Origin: Herbinix sp.
GTDB taxonomy: Bacteria > Bacillota > Clostridia > Lachnospirales > Lachnospiraceae
Reading direction: 5' to 3'
Length of the DNA stretch: 64,000 nucleotides
NCBI GenBank assembly: GCA_029238935.1
Contig: JAQZBN010000016.1
Location: forward strand, 1-64,000
The notes under the pieces: generated by a model
Told to the model about the DNA's origin: nothing
The model's database searches: none
What the model saw: only the letters and a program-made list of their open reading frames with translations
Made by a program: the position numbers and the translations under genes
Shown: positions 1-8,078 of the stretch, in pieces
Numbering within the stretch: the stretch's first letter is position 1
Layout: each line of letters begins with the position of its first letter

Positions 1-250
1 TACGTTTACCAGGTAACTCCTTACGAGTTATAAGACACGAATGATATTAGTTATGCATGTATAAAAGTTTTATAGGATTGTAGTTTTGTTTCGTGGGAAG
101 AAACAAGAGAATAACAGATATCTTAAAATCATTTTCTATCATGTACATAGGATGGGGATAATATGTGATATTATTTTATATGGGTAGGGAACCTGTATGG
201 AATTAGGAGATGGTCAATGATATTGGTTCGGTGTTGTTGGGAGAATGTAT

Positions 251-1657
251 ATGAAGCTTTTGGATTATATTATGAGCAATCCGTCGCTTATATTGGCTTT
301 TGTAATTACAACGGTAAGTTTATGTATTATTATCATGGTTGTATTTGTTCTATTTAAGCTGGAGAACGAAAAAAAGGTTACGCGGGCTGCTTTGGAAGTG
401 AATAAAATTACGAATAGTGTCCGCGCCGGTTTTGTGCATTTTGTTCTGGAAGATGGATGCCGTATTTTGTATGCCAGTAAAGGATTTTACTCTTTGCTTG
501 GATATACAAAGGAGGAAGCCAGAACTTCATCAAAATTAAGCCTATTGGATTTTGTACAGGAATCGGATGTCGATATTCTAAGAAATAATCATTTGCTTCT
601 TTCGAATGATTCTTTTAATTGCGAAGTTGGTATGAAGACGAAGGATAATAACATTTTACATGCATTGATCAATGGTAATGTCGACTTGGAAAAGAATGGG
701 AAGCATACGATTTCTGCTGTATTTGTGGATATATCCCAACAAAAACAGATGCAGGACATGCTACAATTAGAAGGAGAGCGGTATCGTATTGCTACAGAGT
801 TATCCAATGATGTGTTATTTGAATATGATTTACAGACGGATGTTATGACTTATAGCGAGAAATACCGGGATCAATTCGGAAGACATCCAATTATCAATAC
901 TTATTATGTAAATTGTGATAAAAGAAGGGACAATGTCCATCCGGATGACTGGGGGATTTACCTTGAATTCTGTCAGGAATTAAAGGAAGGAAAAAGCCTA
1001 ATAGAATCGGAATTCAGAATTAAAGACAGAGTAGGGGAATTTATCTGGTGTCAAGCGATGGGTAAAACCATAGTGGATGATAATAAAGTGCCTGTCAGAG
1101 TGATCGGAAAAATAGTAAATGTAGATTTACATAAACGAGAACTGGAAGATCTGGAATATAAAGCTACAAGAGATCCACTGACTGGAGTATATAATAAAGA
1201 AGTAACAATAAAGAAGATTGAAAAGTATATTAGTGGAAATAAAGGGAATAAACATATTCTGATGTTTATTGACTTTGATGATTTTAAACAGGTTAACGAT
1301 AATTATGGACACTTGCAGGGGGATAAGGTTTTATCCTATGTCATTGGACGTATCAAAGAGGTGTTTGATGAAGGTGAGATCGTCGGAAGAATTGGTGGCG
1401 ATGAGTTTGTAATGTTCGCTGGTAATGTTACAGAAGTAGATGATATTCTGTGTAAAGCCGGAGAGTTAGTCAAAGCAATCAACACCATCTATAAAGATAA
1501 ATGCTATGAGATACCGATATCCGGAAGTATCGGTATAGCTACTTATCCACAGGATGGTTTGAATTATGAGCAATTGTTAGAATGTGCGGATAAAGCGCTA
1601 TACCGAGTAAAAGAACAAGGCAAGAAGAATTACATGTTATATACACCAATTACTTAA
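251..1657 (+). CDS. PAS-GGDEF diguanylate cyclase, membrane anchored
   Basis: This protein should make cyclic di-GMP from two GTP. One N-terminal membrane helix (about residues 10-35) precedes a PAS-type sensor region (about 55-160), a second PAS (about 178-300, YRIATELSNDVLFEYD) and a GGDEF domain from about 310. The signature RIGGDEF is intact, so it should be catalytic. The four residues at the usual inhibitory I-site, five positions before GGDEF, are DEGE rather than RxxD, so product feedback is not expected. The GGGAGA ribosome site directly abuts an ATG at 245 but is six bases from the ATG at 251, so I prefer 251. Its stop overlaps that of the convergent flippase gene by eight bases. 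The signal sensed is unknown. Confidence 0.9.
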   Translation: MKLLDYIMSNPSLILAFVITTVSLCIIIMVVFVLFKLENEKKVTRAALEVNKITNSVRAGFVHFVLEDGCRILYASKGFYSLLGYTKEEARTSSKLSLLDFVQESDVDILRNNHLLLSNDSFNCEVGMKTKDNNILHALINGNVDLEKNGKHTISAVFVDISQQKQMQDMLQLEGERYRIATELSNDVLFEYDLQTDVMTYSEKYRDQFGRHPIINTYYVNCDKRRDNVHPDDWGIYLEFCQELKEGKSLIESEFRIKDRVGEFIWCQAMGKTIVDDNKVPVRVIGKIVNVDLHKRELEDLEYKATRDPLTGVYNKEVTIKKIEKYISGNKGNKHILMFIDFDDFKQVNDNYGHLQGDKVLSYVIGRIKEVFDEGEIVGRIGGDEFVMFAGNVTEVDDILCKAGELVKAINTIYKDKCYEIPISGSIGIATYPQDGLNYEQLLECADKALYRVKEQGKKNYMLYTPIT

Positions 1658-3227
1658 AGTCTTTCTTTGAAATTCCATGAGTAATAAACAATAATATGAG
1701 ATATATGACGCATAGAATGAAGCAAAAAGTCAGTAGTATGATCACTTCATTGAACTGCGTCATTTTTGCTATGTATTCATATGTCTTTTTCATAAAGAGC
1801 GAGGATAGAGTTATGATGATACCCGGTTTTACGATACTATTGACTGCATGAAAGGGAAAATGAGTATTCTTTATTACTGCATATCCATCCAGGGATGTAA
1901 TTAACAACTGACTGATTAAAAGAGCAATCAAATACCCTGTAATGCCGTATTTAGGGATCATAAATACGATTAATAGGATCTTAAAACAGGTACCGATTAC
2001 GGAGTTAAGGAAGGTTATATGGGCCTTTCCTAGTCCATTTATTATGCTACCAAAGGTGGTGGTCAGATAGATGAAGGGACAAAGCCAGGCTATGATTACA
2101 AGATAAGTTCCAGCATCCTGATTATGAAAGATCAAGTTGCCTAAATGATTACCAAAGGCTACAAAGATACCGGTACTTAAAATGCCGATCATTAAACTAT
2201 ATTTAACTGATATTGTCGTGGTTTTTCCAATCAATTTATTGTTGTTGGTTGCTTGTGCTTCAGATATGGTAGGTAACAGAAGAACAGCCAAAGCATTAGT
2301 GACCGCAGTTGGAAACATAATAAAGGGCATTGTCATACCATTTAAAACACCGAAAATACTTAATGCTTCGGAAGTACTAAGACCGGATTTACGCAGCATA
2401 TTCGGTATTAATACAGCTTCAATACTATGTAAAATGCTAATAAAGAGACGATTAGCACTCAGTGGTGTACTTAAATGAACAATATCTCTCGTAATCACTC
2501 TAGTACTTAAACGTTGTGCATTCGGATCTGGTTCGAAGGGAATCATATCCTTAGGTGATTTTGTACAGACTAGGGAGAGGAGATTGTATACACTGGAAGC
2601 GACCTCTCCAATTACTACACCAAATACAGCTAGTTCGCAAGTTACAGTAAAATCACCTTTACCCGCATACATAGCAAAAAGATAAACGATAAGGACACGA
2701 ACCAATTGTTCTAATAGTTGTGTGGAAGCCGGAACACCAGCTTTTTTCAAACCGTAATAATATCCATTAATACAAGCAGTCACACCACAGAAGGGGAATA
2801 CAACGGCGAGAATACGTAAGGAGCCTACGCTTCTTTCTTCCATCAAAAGACGTAATGCGATATAATCTGCATTAACATATACTAAAACGGAGAGAATTGC
2901 AGCTAGAGAAACGGATAGGATTAATCCGACTTTTAAAATTTTTGTTACGTTCTTGGGATTATGTTTTCCCAGCTCTGCTGCTACTAATCGTGAGATTGAT
3001 GTTTGAATACCGGATGCATAGATGGTAAAGCATATACTATATACAGGAAAAATCAACTGATATATACCAAGCTTTTCAGCTCCTAAAGTGTTCGATAAAA
3101 AAATTCGATAAAAAAAGCCGATAAATCGGGTAATAAAACCAGCAAGGGTTAAAATAAGGGTACCCTTGAATATATTACTTTTCTTTATATATCGGCCACT
3201 TCTTGCGATGGTGGCTCTCTTACTCAT
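1650..3227 (-). CDS. SpoVB-like polysaccharide/lipid flippase (MATE/MOP superfamily)
   Basis: A 525-residue polytopic membrane protein with roughly a dozen or more hydrophobic helices. The N-terminal stretch GTLILTLAGFITRFIGFFYR is typical of the SpoVB/MurJ-like branch, whose members move lipid-linked sugar precursors across the membrane, for instance for spore cortex or wall polymers. Family length is about 520 residues, which supports the start at 3227 (MSKRATIARSG), preceded by GAGG at nine bases. Longer in-frame starts reach 3326 but add unlike sequence. It stands alone, convergent with the diguanylate cyclase and divergent from iscR. The exact substrate cannot be told from sequence. Confidence 0.85.
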   Translation of the reverse strand: MSKRATIARSGRYIKKSNIFKGTLILTLAGFITRFIGFFYRIFLSNTLGAEKLGIYQLIFPVYSICFTIYASGIQTSISRLVAAELGKHNPKNVTKILKVGLILSVSLAAILSVLVYVNADYIALRLLMEERSVGSLRILAVVFPFCGVTACINGYYYGLKKAGVPASTQLLEQLVRVLIVYLFAMYAGKGDFTVTCELAVFGVVIGEVASSVYNLLSLVCTKSPKDMIPFEPDPNAQRLSTRVITRDIVHLSTPLSANRLFISILHSIEAVLIPNMLRKSGLSTSEALSIFGVLNGMTMPFIMFPTAVTNALAVLLLPTISEAQATNNNKLIGKTTTISVKYSLMIGILSTGIFVAFGNHLGNLIFHNQDAGTYLVIIAWLCPFIYLTTTFGSIINGLGKAHITFLNSVIGTCFKILLIVFMIPKYGITGYLIALLISQLLITSLDGYAVIKNTHFPFHAVNSIVKPGIIITLSSLFMKKTYEYIAKMTQFNEVIILLTFCFILCVIYLILLFITHGISKKDFK

Positions 3228-3354
3228 TCTGCACAACCTCATAAACCATTTTGTATAAAATATATTCCTTGTTTGAGAACTTATGTTATTTTGAATGTAA
3301 ATCATAGATACCGAAAAGTATTCCATTTTATTTGGTAAACTTTATTCAATCATA

Positions 3355-3383
3355 TTGACAAAAAATAGACTTGGTGTTATATT
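3355..3383 (+). promoter_or_regulatory. Sigma-A promoter of the isc operon
   Basis: TTGACA at 3355-3360, a 17-base spacer and TATATT at 3378-3383. Transcription would start near 3390. Confidence 0.7.
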
Positions 3384-3393
3384 AAATCCAAGT
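3369..3393. promoter_or_regulatory. Candidate operator overlapping the isc -10 box
   Basis: ACTTGG at 3369-3374 and CCAAGT at 3388-3393 form an inverted repeat with a 13-base spacer centred on the TATATT box. This is where an autoregulating Rrf2 repressor would block RNA polymerase. The assignment to IscR is inference from position. Confidence 0.45.
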
Positions 3394-3400
3394 TATTTAA

Positions 3401-3445
3401 TAGGAATTAAAATAGTAGGAAATGAAATACTAGGAATTAAAATAT
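3401..3445. repeat. Three tandem 15-bp units in the isc leader
   Basis: The three units begin TAGGAA at 3401, 3416 and 3431. Units one and three match at 14 of 15 positions, units one and two at 12 of 15. The array begins about 10 bases after the predicted transcription start, so it could act as DNA operator or as leader RNA. Confidence 0.7.
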
Positions 3446-3613
3446 AAAATAAAGTAATAATTATCATACGACTTTTATATTTGGGATATACGGAATGAAA
3501 GTGGTTTGATCACTATATTATGTTGAAATTTCGATAAATATTTTGTAGATATAATACACTGGTGGCAATGGATCGTATTGCTGCTGGAATAGCGATAAGA
3601 AGGAGTGAGTAGT

Positions 3614-4090
3614 ATGAAATTATCTACAAAAGGTAGATATGGATTACGAGCAGTACTTGATTTGGCAGTCCATACAGAAGATGAAGCGGTGGCTCTAAGC
3701 CAGATTGCAGAACGTCAGGGAATCTCCATAAACTACTTAGAACAGCTTATAGCAAAATTAAAAAAAGCTGGTATTGTGAATGCAATACGAGGAGCCCAGG
3801 GAGGGTATGTGTTGGCACTACCTGCGGAGGACATCTCGGTAGGAGCAATTCTAAGGGCATTAGAAGGAGATTTAAATCCAGTGGATTGTGCGGAAACAGG
3901 AAGTGGGGACACTGGCTGTAGCAAATCAGATTCCTGTGTAACAAAATATGTTTGGAAGCGTATTAGTGATAGTATAAATACTGCAGTGGATGGTATTATG
4001 CTATCAGAACTGGTAGCTGAGAGCAAAAAAGTGCAAGCAGAAGTAGGTACAACGGATAATAATCGAACGAAGCATACCTGTGGATTATAA
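3614..4090 (+). CDS. iscR: Rrf2-family iron-sulfur sensing regulator IscR
   Basis: A 159-residue Rrf2-type winged-helix repressor. The N-terminus MKLSTKGRYGLRAVLDLA is the family hallmark. The helix-turn-helix covers about residues 20-60. Cysteines at 92, 102 and 108 correspond to the [2Fe-2S] ligands of Escherichia coli IscR (92, 98, 104), with longer spacing, so cluster binding is likely. AAGGAG at 3599-3604 is well placed for the ATG at 3614; a GTG at 3605 sits inside the ribosome site. It is first in iscR-iscS-iscU-mnmA and would repress this operon when clusters are plentiful. Confidence 0.9.
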   Translation: MKLSTKGRYGLRAVLDLAVHTEDEAVALSQIAERQGISINYLEQLIAKLKKAGIVNAIRGAQGGYVLALPAEDISVGAILRALEGDLNPVDCAETGSGDTGCSKSDSCVTKYVWKRISDSINTAVDGIMLSELVAESKKVQAEVGTTDNNRTKHTCGL

Positions 4091-4141
4091 TCAGGCACGA
4101 TTCGCTAAGTATAATACATTAATATATTAGGAGATGACAAA

Positions 4142-5323
4142 ATGGAAAAGAAGATATACCTAGATAATGCAGCAACAACAAAAACCAGACCAGAAGTAGT
4201 GGAAGCGATGCTTCCTTATTTTACAGAGAAGTTTGGTAATCCATCCAGTGTATATGAATTTGCAACCCAAAATAAAAAAGCGGTAGATGAAGCGAGAGGT
4301 ACCATAGCGAAGGCGATCGGAGCTGATATCTCTGAGATTTATTTTACTACTGGAGGAACGGAATCGGACAATTGGGCTCTCATTGCGACTGCAGAAGCTT
4401 ATATAGGAAAAGGTAATCATATCATTACATCCAAGATTGAACATCATGCGATTCTGCATACCTGTGAGTACCTTCAAAAACGTGGTTTTGAAGTTACTTA
4501 TGTGGATGTAGATGAATCCGGTATGATTAAGTTGGATCAATTGGAAAAAGCGATCCGTCCCACTACCATATTAATATCAGTGATGTTTGCTAATAATGAA
4601 ATCGGAACGATACAACCAGTAAAAGAAATAGGTGCAATTGCTAAGAAGCACAACGTTTTATTCCATACGGACGCAGTACAGGCATTTGCTCAGGTAACTA
4701 TTGATGTGAATGAAATGGACATTGATATGCTTAGCGCTAGTGCGCATAAATGCAATGGACCCAAGGGAATTGGATTTTTGTATATCCGAAAGGGTATTAA
4801 AATTAAATCCTTTATCCATGGTGGTGCACAAGAGAGACAAAGAAGAGCAGGTACCGAGAATGTACCTGGTATCGTAGGATTTGGCAAAGCTGTCGAAATC
4901 GCCATGGCTAATCTTAAAGAGAGAGCGGACAAGGAAATTGCACTAAGAGATTTGTTGATAAAACGTATTTTTGAAGAAATTCCTTATGTGCGTTTGAATG
5001 GACACCGTACGAAGAGACTCCCCAATAATGCTAATTTTAGTTTTCAATTTATTGAAGGTGAATCTTTACTGATTATGTTGGATATGAATAATATATGCGG
5101 ATCTAGCGGTTCAGCCTGTACATCTGGTTCCTTAGATCCATCCCATGTGCTCCTGGCAATTGGTTTACCACATGAAATTGCACACGGATCCTTACGATTA
5201 ACCTTAAGTGAAGATAATACCGAAGAAGAAATGCTTTATACTGTTGAGAAAGTAAAAGGTATTGTTGAGAAGCTTCGTAAAATGTCTCCGTTATATGAGG
5301 ATTTTATTAAAAAGAGAAATTAA
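4142..5323 (+). CDS. iscS: Cysteine desulfurase IscS
   Basis: A pyridoxal-phosphate enzyme that takes sulfur from cysteine as a protein persulfide for cluster assembly and tRNA thiolation. The opening KKIYLDNAATTKTRPEV is the NifS/IscS signature. Lys203 in SAHKCNG is the expected cofactor lysine, and Cys326 in SSGSACTSG is the persulfide cysteine. Length 393 is normal. It lies 51 bases after iscR with a GGAG site. The downstream genes, a scaffold and a tRNA thiolase, are the two standard receivers of its sulfur. Confidence 0.95.
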   Translation: MEKKIYLDNAATTKTRPEVVEAMLPYFTEKFGNPSSVYEFATQNKKAVDEARGTIAKAIGADISEIYFTTGGTESDNWALIATAEAYIGKGNHIITSKIEHHAILHTCEYLQKRGFEVTYVDVDESGMIKLDQLEKAIRPTTILISVMFANNEIGTIQPVKEIGAIAKKHNVLFHTDAVQAFAQVTIDVNEMDIDMLSASAHKCNGPKGIGFLYIRKGIKIKSFIHGGAQERQRRAGTENVPGIVGFGKAVEIAMANLKERADKEIALRDLLIKRIFEEIPYVRLNGHRTKRLPNNANFSFQFIEGESLLIMLDMNNICGSSGSACTSGSLDPSHVLLAIGLPHEIAHGSLRLTLSEDNTEEEMLYTVEKVKGIVEKLRKMSPLYEDFIKKRN

Positions 5324-5461
5324 GCGAAATAATTTATGATAGAATAAATTTACCTGATAGGAATTAGATAGCTGGTTTCGACCAGTTTATCTATGGATAG
5401 AATAAATACAAGTTACCATATAAACTACAATTATTTGTCTGATAAAATAGGAGGAATTACT

Positions 5462-5905
5462 ATGTACAGTGAAAAAGTTATGGATCATTTCAGCAATCCC
5501 AGAAATGTTGGAGAGATAGAGAATGCCAGTGGTGTTGGTACCGTTGGTAATGCAAAATGTGGAGATATCATGAGAATATATCTGGATATTAATACAGATG
5601 GTATTATTCAAGATGTAAAATTTAAGACCTTTGGCTGTGGAGCCGCTGTAGCAACGAGCAGCATGGCCACAGAATTGGTAAAGGGTAAGACGGTCATTGA
5701 AGCGCTGAAGATTACAAATAAAGCAGTTATGGAAGCTCTAGACGGACTTCCTCCGGTGAAGGTGCATTGCTCTTTATTAGCAGAGGAAGCAATTCATGCT
5801 GCGCTCTGGGATTATGCAGAAAAAAATCACCTTCATATTGAAGGGTTAGAAAAACCTAAATCAGACATTCATGAAGGTGAAGAGGAAGAAAGTATCGTTT
5901 ATTAA
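5462..5905 (+). CDS. iscU: Iron-sulfur cluster scaffold IscU/NifU N-domain protein
   Basis: A 147-residue scaffold on which [2Fe-2S] clusters are built. It shows the three conserved cysteines at 33 (NAKCGD), 58 (FGCGAA) and 102 (VHCS), and Asp35. The LPPVK motif just before the last cysteine is the HscA-chaperone recognition motif of true IscU proteins. The acidic C-terminal tail (HEGEEEESIVY) is an extension. AGGAGG at 5449-5454 fixes the start; an upstream in-frame start would add unlike residues. No hscA or hscB is adjacent. Confidence 0.93.
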   Translation: MYSEKVMDHFSNPRNVGEIENASGVGTVGNAKCGDIMRIYLDINTDGIIQDVKFKTFGCGAAVATSSMATELVKGKTVIEALKITNKAVMEALDGLPPVKVHCSLLAEEAIHAALWDYAEKNHLHIEGLEKPKSDIHEGEEEESIVY

Positions 5906-6013
5906 TAGGAGCAATTAGATATTAATATAAATTCATATAGTAGTGTTAAGAATTGATATGCTTGTGCTGTTACATTTTCATTGTTGGAAAATGTATTAGA
6001 CTTGGAGGTAAGA

Positions 6014-7156
6014 ATGGAAAAAGTAGTGGTAGGAATGTCAGGAGGCGTTGATTCTTCTGTAGCAGCATACCTATTGAAACAGCAGGGTTACGATGTGATT
6101 GGTGTAACGATGCAGATATGGCAGGATGAAGATGTCTGTTCCATAGAGGAAAACGGAGGATGCTGTGGACTTAGCGCGGTAGAAGATGCCAGAAGAGTTG
6201 CAGCTGCATTGGATATCCCATATTATGTCATGAATTTTAAAAAAGAATTTAAAGAGAATGTCATTGACTATTTTGTATCGGAATATCTTATGGCAAGAAC
6301 TCCAAACCCATGTATCGCATGCAATCGCTATGTAAAATGGGAAGCTTTGCTGAAGAGATCTTTGGATATCGGTGCTTCTTATATAGCGACTGGACATTAT
6401 GCCAGCATAGCAAAACTTCCGAATGGGCGATATACAATTCAAAAGTCCATCACACCGGCGAAAGATCAGACTTATGCTCTGTATAACTTAACCCAGTTTC
6501 AATTGGCTCATACTTTGATGCCAGTTGGTATCTATGCGAAAGATGAAATCAGGATGATGGCACAGCAATTGTCTCTTCCAGTGGCTAATAAACCGGATAG
6601 CCAGGAGATCTGTTTTGTTTCGGATAATAATTATGCAGGATATATTGCTGATTATTTAAAAGATCCTAGTAATGCGGATGTAAAGAATAATGCTGCATTG
6701 GGCAAAGAGAATATACTTATGGATGCTTCTGGGCTTCAACCAGGAAACTTTGTAAATACCTTCGGAGAAGTGATAGGAAGACATCAAGGACTAGTTCATT
6801 ATACCATTGGACAAAGAAAAGGTTTAAATCTTGCAATGGGACAACCTGTATTTGTAGTTGAACTAAAGCCTGATACGAATGAAGTGGTAATCGGTTCTTC
6901 CCATGAAGTATTTTCAGATCGATTATATGCGAATAATTTGAATTTCATGTCCATTGAAGATCTTGATTCGGAGATGGTGGTGGATGCTAAGATTAGATAT
7001 AGTCACAAAGGAGCTCGTTGTACGATTAAAAAGACGGGTAGGGACGAGGTTCTTTGCGTCTTTGACGAACCACAGCGTGCAATCACTCCTGGACAGGCAG
7101 TTGTGTTCTATGAAGGAGATTATGTGGTCGGTGGTGGAACGATTATAGGTAAATAA
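6014..7156 (+). CDS. mnmA: tRNA-specific 2-thiouridylase MnmA
   Basis: Forms the 2-thio group of uridine-34 in tRNAs for Lys, Glu and Gln, using ATP and sulfur handed on from the desulfurase. The ATP PP-loop SGGVDSS is at residues 9-15. Cys103 (ACNRYVKW) and Cys200 (EICFVSD) are the catalytic pair. GGAGG at 6004-6008 supports the start, giving 380 residues, which is typical. It ends the iron-sulfur cluster group, and a bidirectional hairpin follows. Coupling with iscS in one operon is common in Firmicutes. Confidence 0.95.
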   Translation: MEKVVVGMSGGVDSSVAAYLLKQQGYDVIGVTMQIWQDEDVCSIEENGGCCGLSAVEDARRVAAALDIPYYVMNFKKEFKENVIDYFVSEYLMARTPNPCIACNRYVKWEALLKRSLDIGASYIATGHYASIAKLPNGRYTIQKSITPAKDQTYALYNLTQFQLAHTLMPVGIYAKDEIRMMAQQLSLPVANKPDSQEICFVSDNNYAGYIADYLKDPSNADVKNNAALGKENILMDASGLQPGNFVNTFGEVIGRHQGLVHYTIGQRKGLNLAMGQPVFVVELKPDTNEVVIGSSHEVFSDRLYANNLNFMSIEDLDSEMVVDAKIRYSHKGARCTIKKTGRDEVLCVFDEPQRAITPGQAVVFYEGDYVVGGGTIIGK

Positions 7157-7162
7157 AAAAAG

Positions 7163-7225
7163 GGTACTATAACATGTAAATTACCAAAGCTTCCTAGGAG
7201 TTTGATGATGAACTGTTATAGTACC
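7163..7225. terminator. Bidirectional hairpin between mnmA and the PHP phosphatase gene
   Basis: GGTACTATAACA at 7163-7174 pairs perfectly with 7214-7225 across a 39-base loop. A-rich sequence precedes and TTATTTAT follows, so it could stop transcription in both directions. Confidence 0.7.
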
Positions 7226-7242
7226 TTATTTATGTAATATAA

Positions 7243-8064
7243 TTATACTAACTTTTCCATGGTTGGTTTGCCTTGAGTAAAAGTAGCATAATAACGATAC
7301 CCAAGAGAAGTTAATAATTCAGCCGCCTTCTGAAAGTCATAACAAAGGTGCTCTGGTTTATGGGCATCGGAACCGATGGTGATTAATTCACCACCAAGCT
7401 CCAAATACCGTTTTAATATCTCAACCTTAGGATGAGTATGATTTAAGCCATATTTAAAGCCAGAGGTATTGACCTCAATTCCTTTTCCTTTTGATAGAAT
7501 TGTTTTTAAAACTTCATTGAGGATATCAGAATAATCTGTATATGCATACGTATGTTTTATATCACCTTGCCCTGGTATATAACGAATGATATAGTCTAGA
7601 TGTCCATAAACGTGAAAGTCATTAAATATGGAACAATTATCGATAATGGATTGAAAATAATCCAGTATTCCCTGACGCTCGGACCGATTCGTCCAATATT
7701 CCGGGAAATATGGATCTATGTGATCTACAACATGAGTGGATCCGATGATAAAGTCAAAGGGATAACTCTTTGCAAAGGCATTGAGCTGATCCTTTAAATG
7801 GGGTTGTAGTCCTAATTCTACACCAATCATAAGTTCTATTTTGGAGAGATAAAGCTCTTTTAAATCCAGCAATTTTTGAATATATTCCTCTAAAGAAAAT
7901 GTAAAGGTATAACCGTTTTGTACTACCGGATAATCAATGTCCATATGATCCGTAAAGCATAACTTCTTGAGTCCGAGTGCAAGGGCCTTATCAATCATGT
8001 CTTCCATTGGGGCTGTAGAGTCACTAGAAAAATTAGAATGTACGTGATAGTCAGCAATAATCAT
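7243..8064 (-). CDS. PHP-family histidinol-phosphatase
   Basis: A 273-residue metal phosphoesterase of the HisJ/HisK type, which removes phosphate from histidinol phosphate. Expected metal ligands are visible: the DYHVHSNFS motif near the N-terminus, FTDHMD, GVELG, GSTHVVD, GHLDYI and the terminal GSDAHKPEH. No other histidine gene is near, so the in vivo substrate could differ within the PHP family. It follows the RqcH gene by 14 bases on the same strand and is probably cotranscribed with it. Confidence 0.85.
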   Translation of the reverse strand: MIIADYHVHSNFSSDSTAPMEDMIDKALALGLKKLCFTDHMDIDYPVVQNGYTFTFSLEEYIQKLLDLKELYLSKIELMIGVELGLQPHLKDQLNAFAKSYPFDFIIGSTHVVDHIDPYFPEYWTNRSERQGILDYFQSIIDNCSIFNDFHVYGHLDYIIRYIPGQGDIKHTYAYTDYSDILNEVLKTILSKGKGIEVNTSGFKYGLNHTHPKVEILKRYLELGGELITIGSDAHKPEHLCYDFQKAAELLTSLGYRYYATFTQGKPTMEKLV

Positions 8065-8078
8065 ATTATATATCCTCC

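Larger units (their letters stand above)
3228..3613. other. Intergenic region between flippase gene and iscR, rich in candidate regulatory sequence
   Basis: No gene is visible. The region holds the presumed start region of the flippase gene, a strong isc promoter, an inverted repeat across its -10 box, and three tandem 15-bp units. The isc transcript would carry a leader of about 220 bases. A second weak TATAAT-like box lies near 3545, close to iscR, without a convincing -35. Confidence 0.6.

Noticed and set aside
1-250. Possible gene or RNA at the left edge
   Set aside because: No open frame with a ribosome site; only a short TTGTTTC/GAAACAA stem at 86-106 that lacks a T run.
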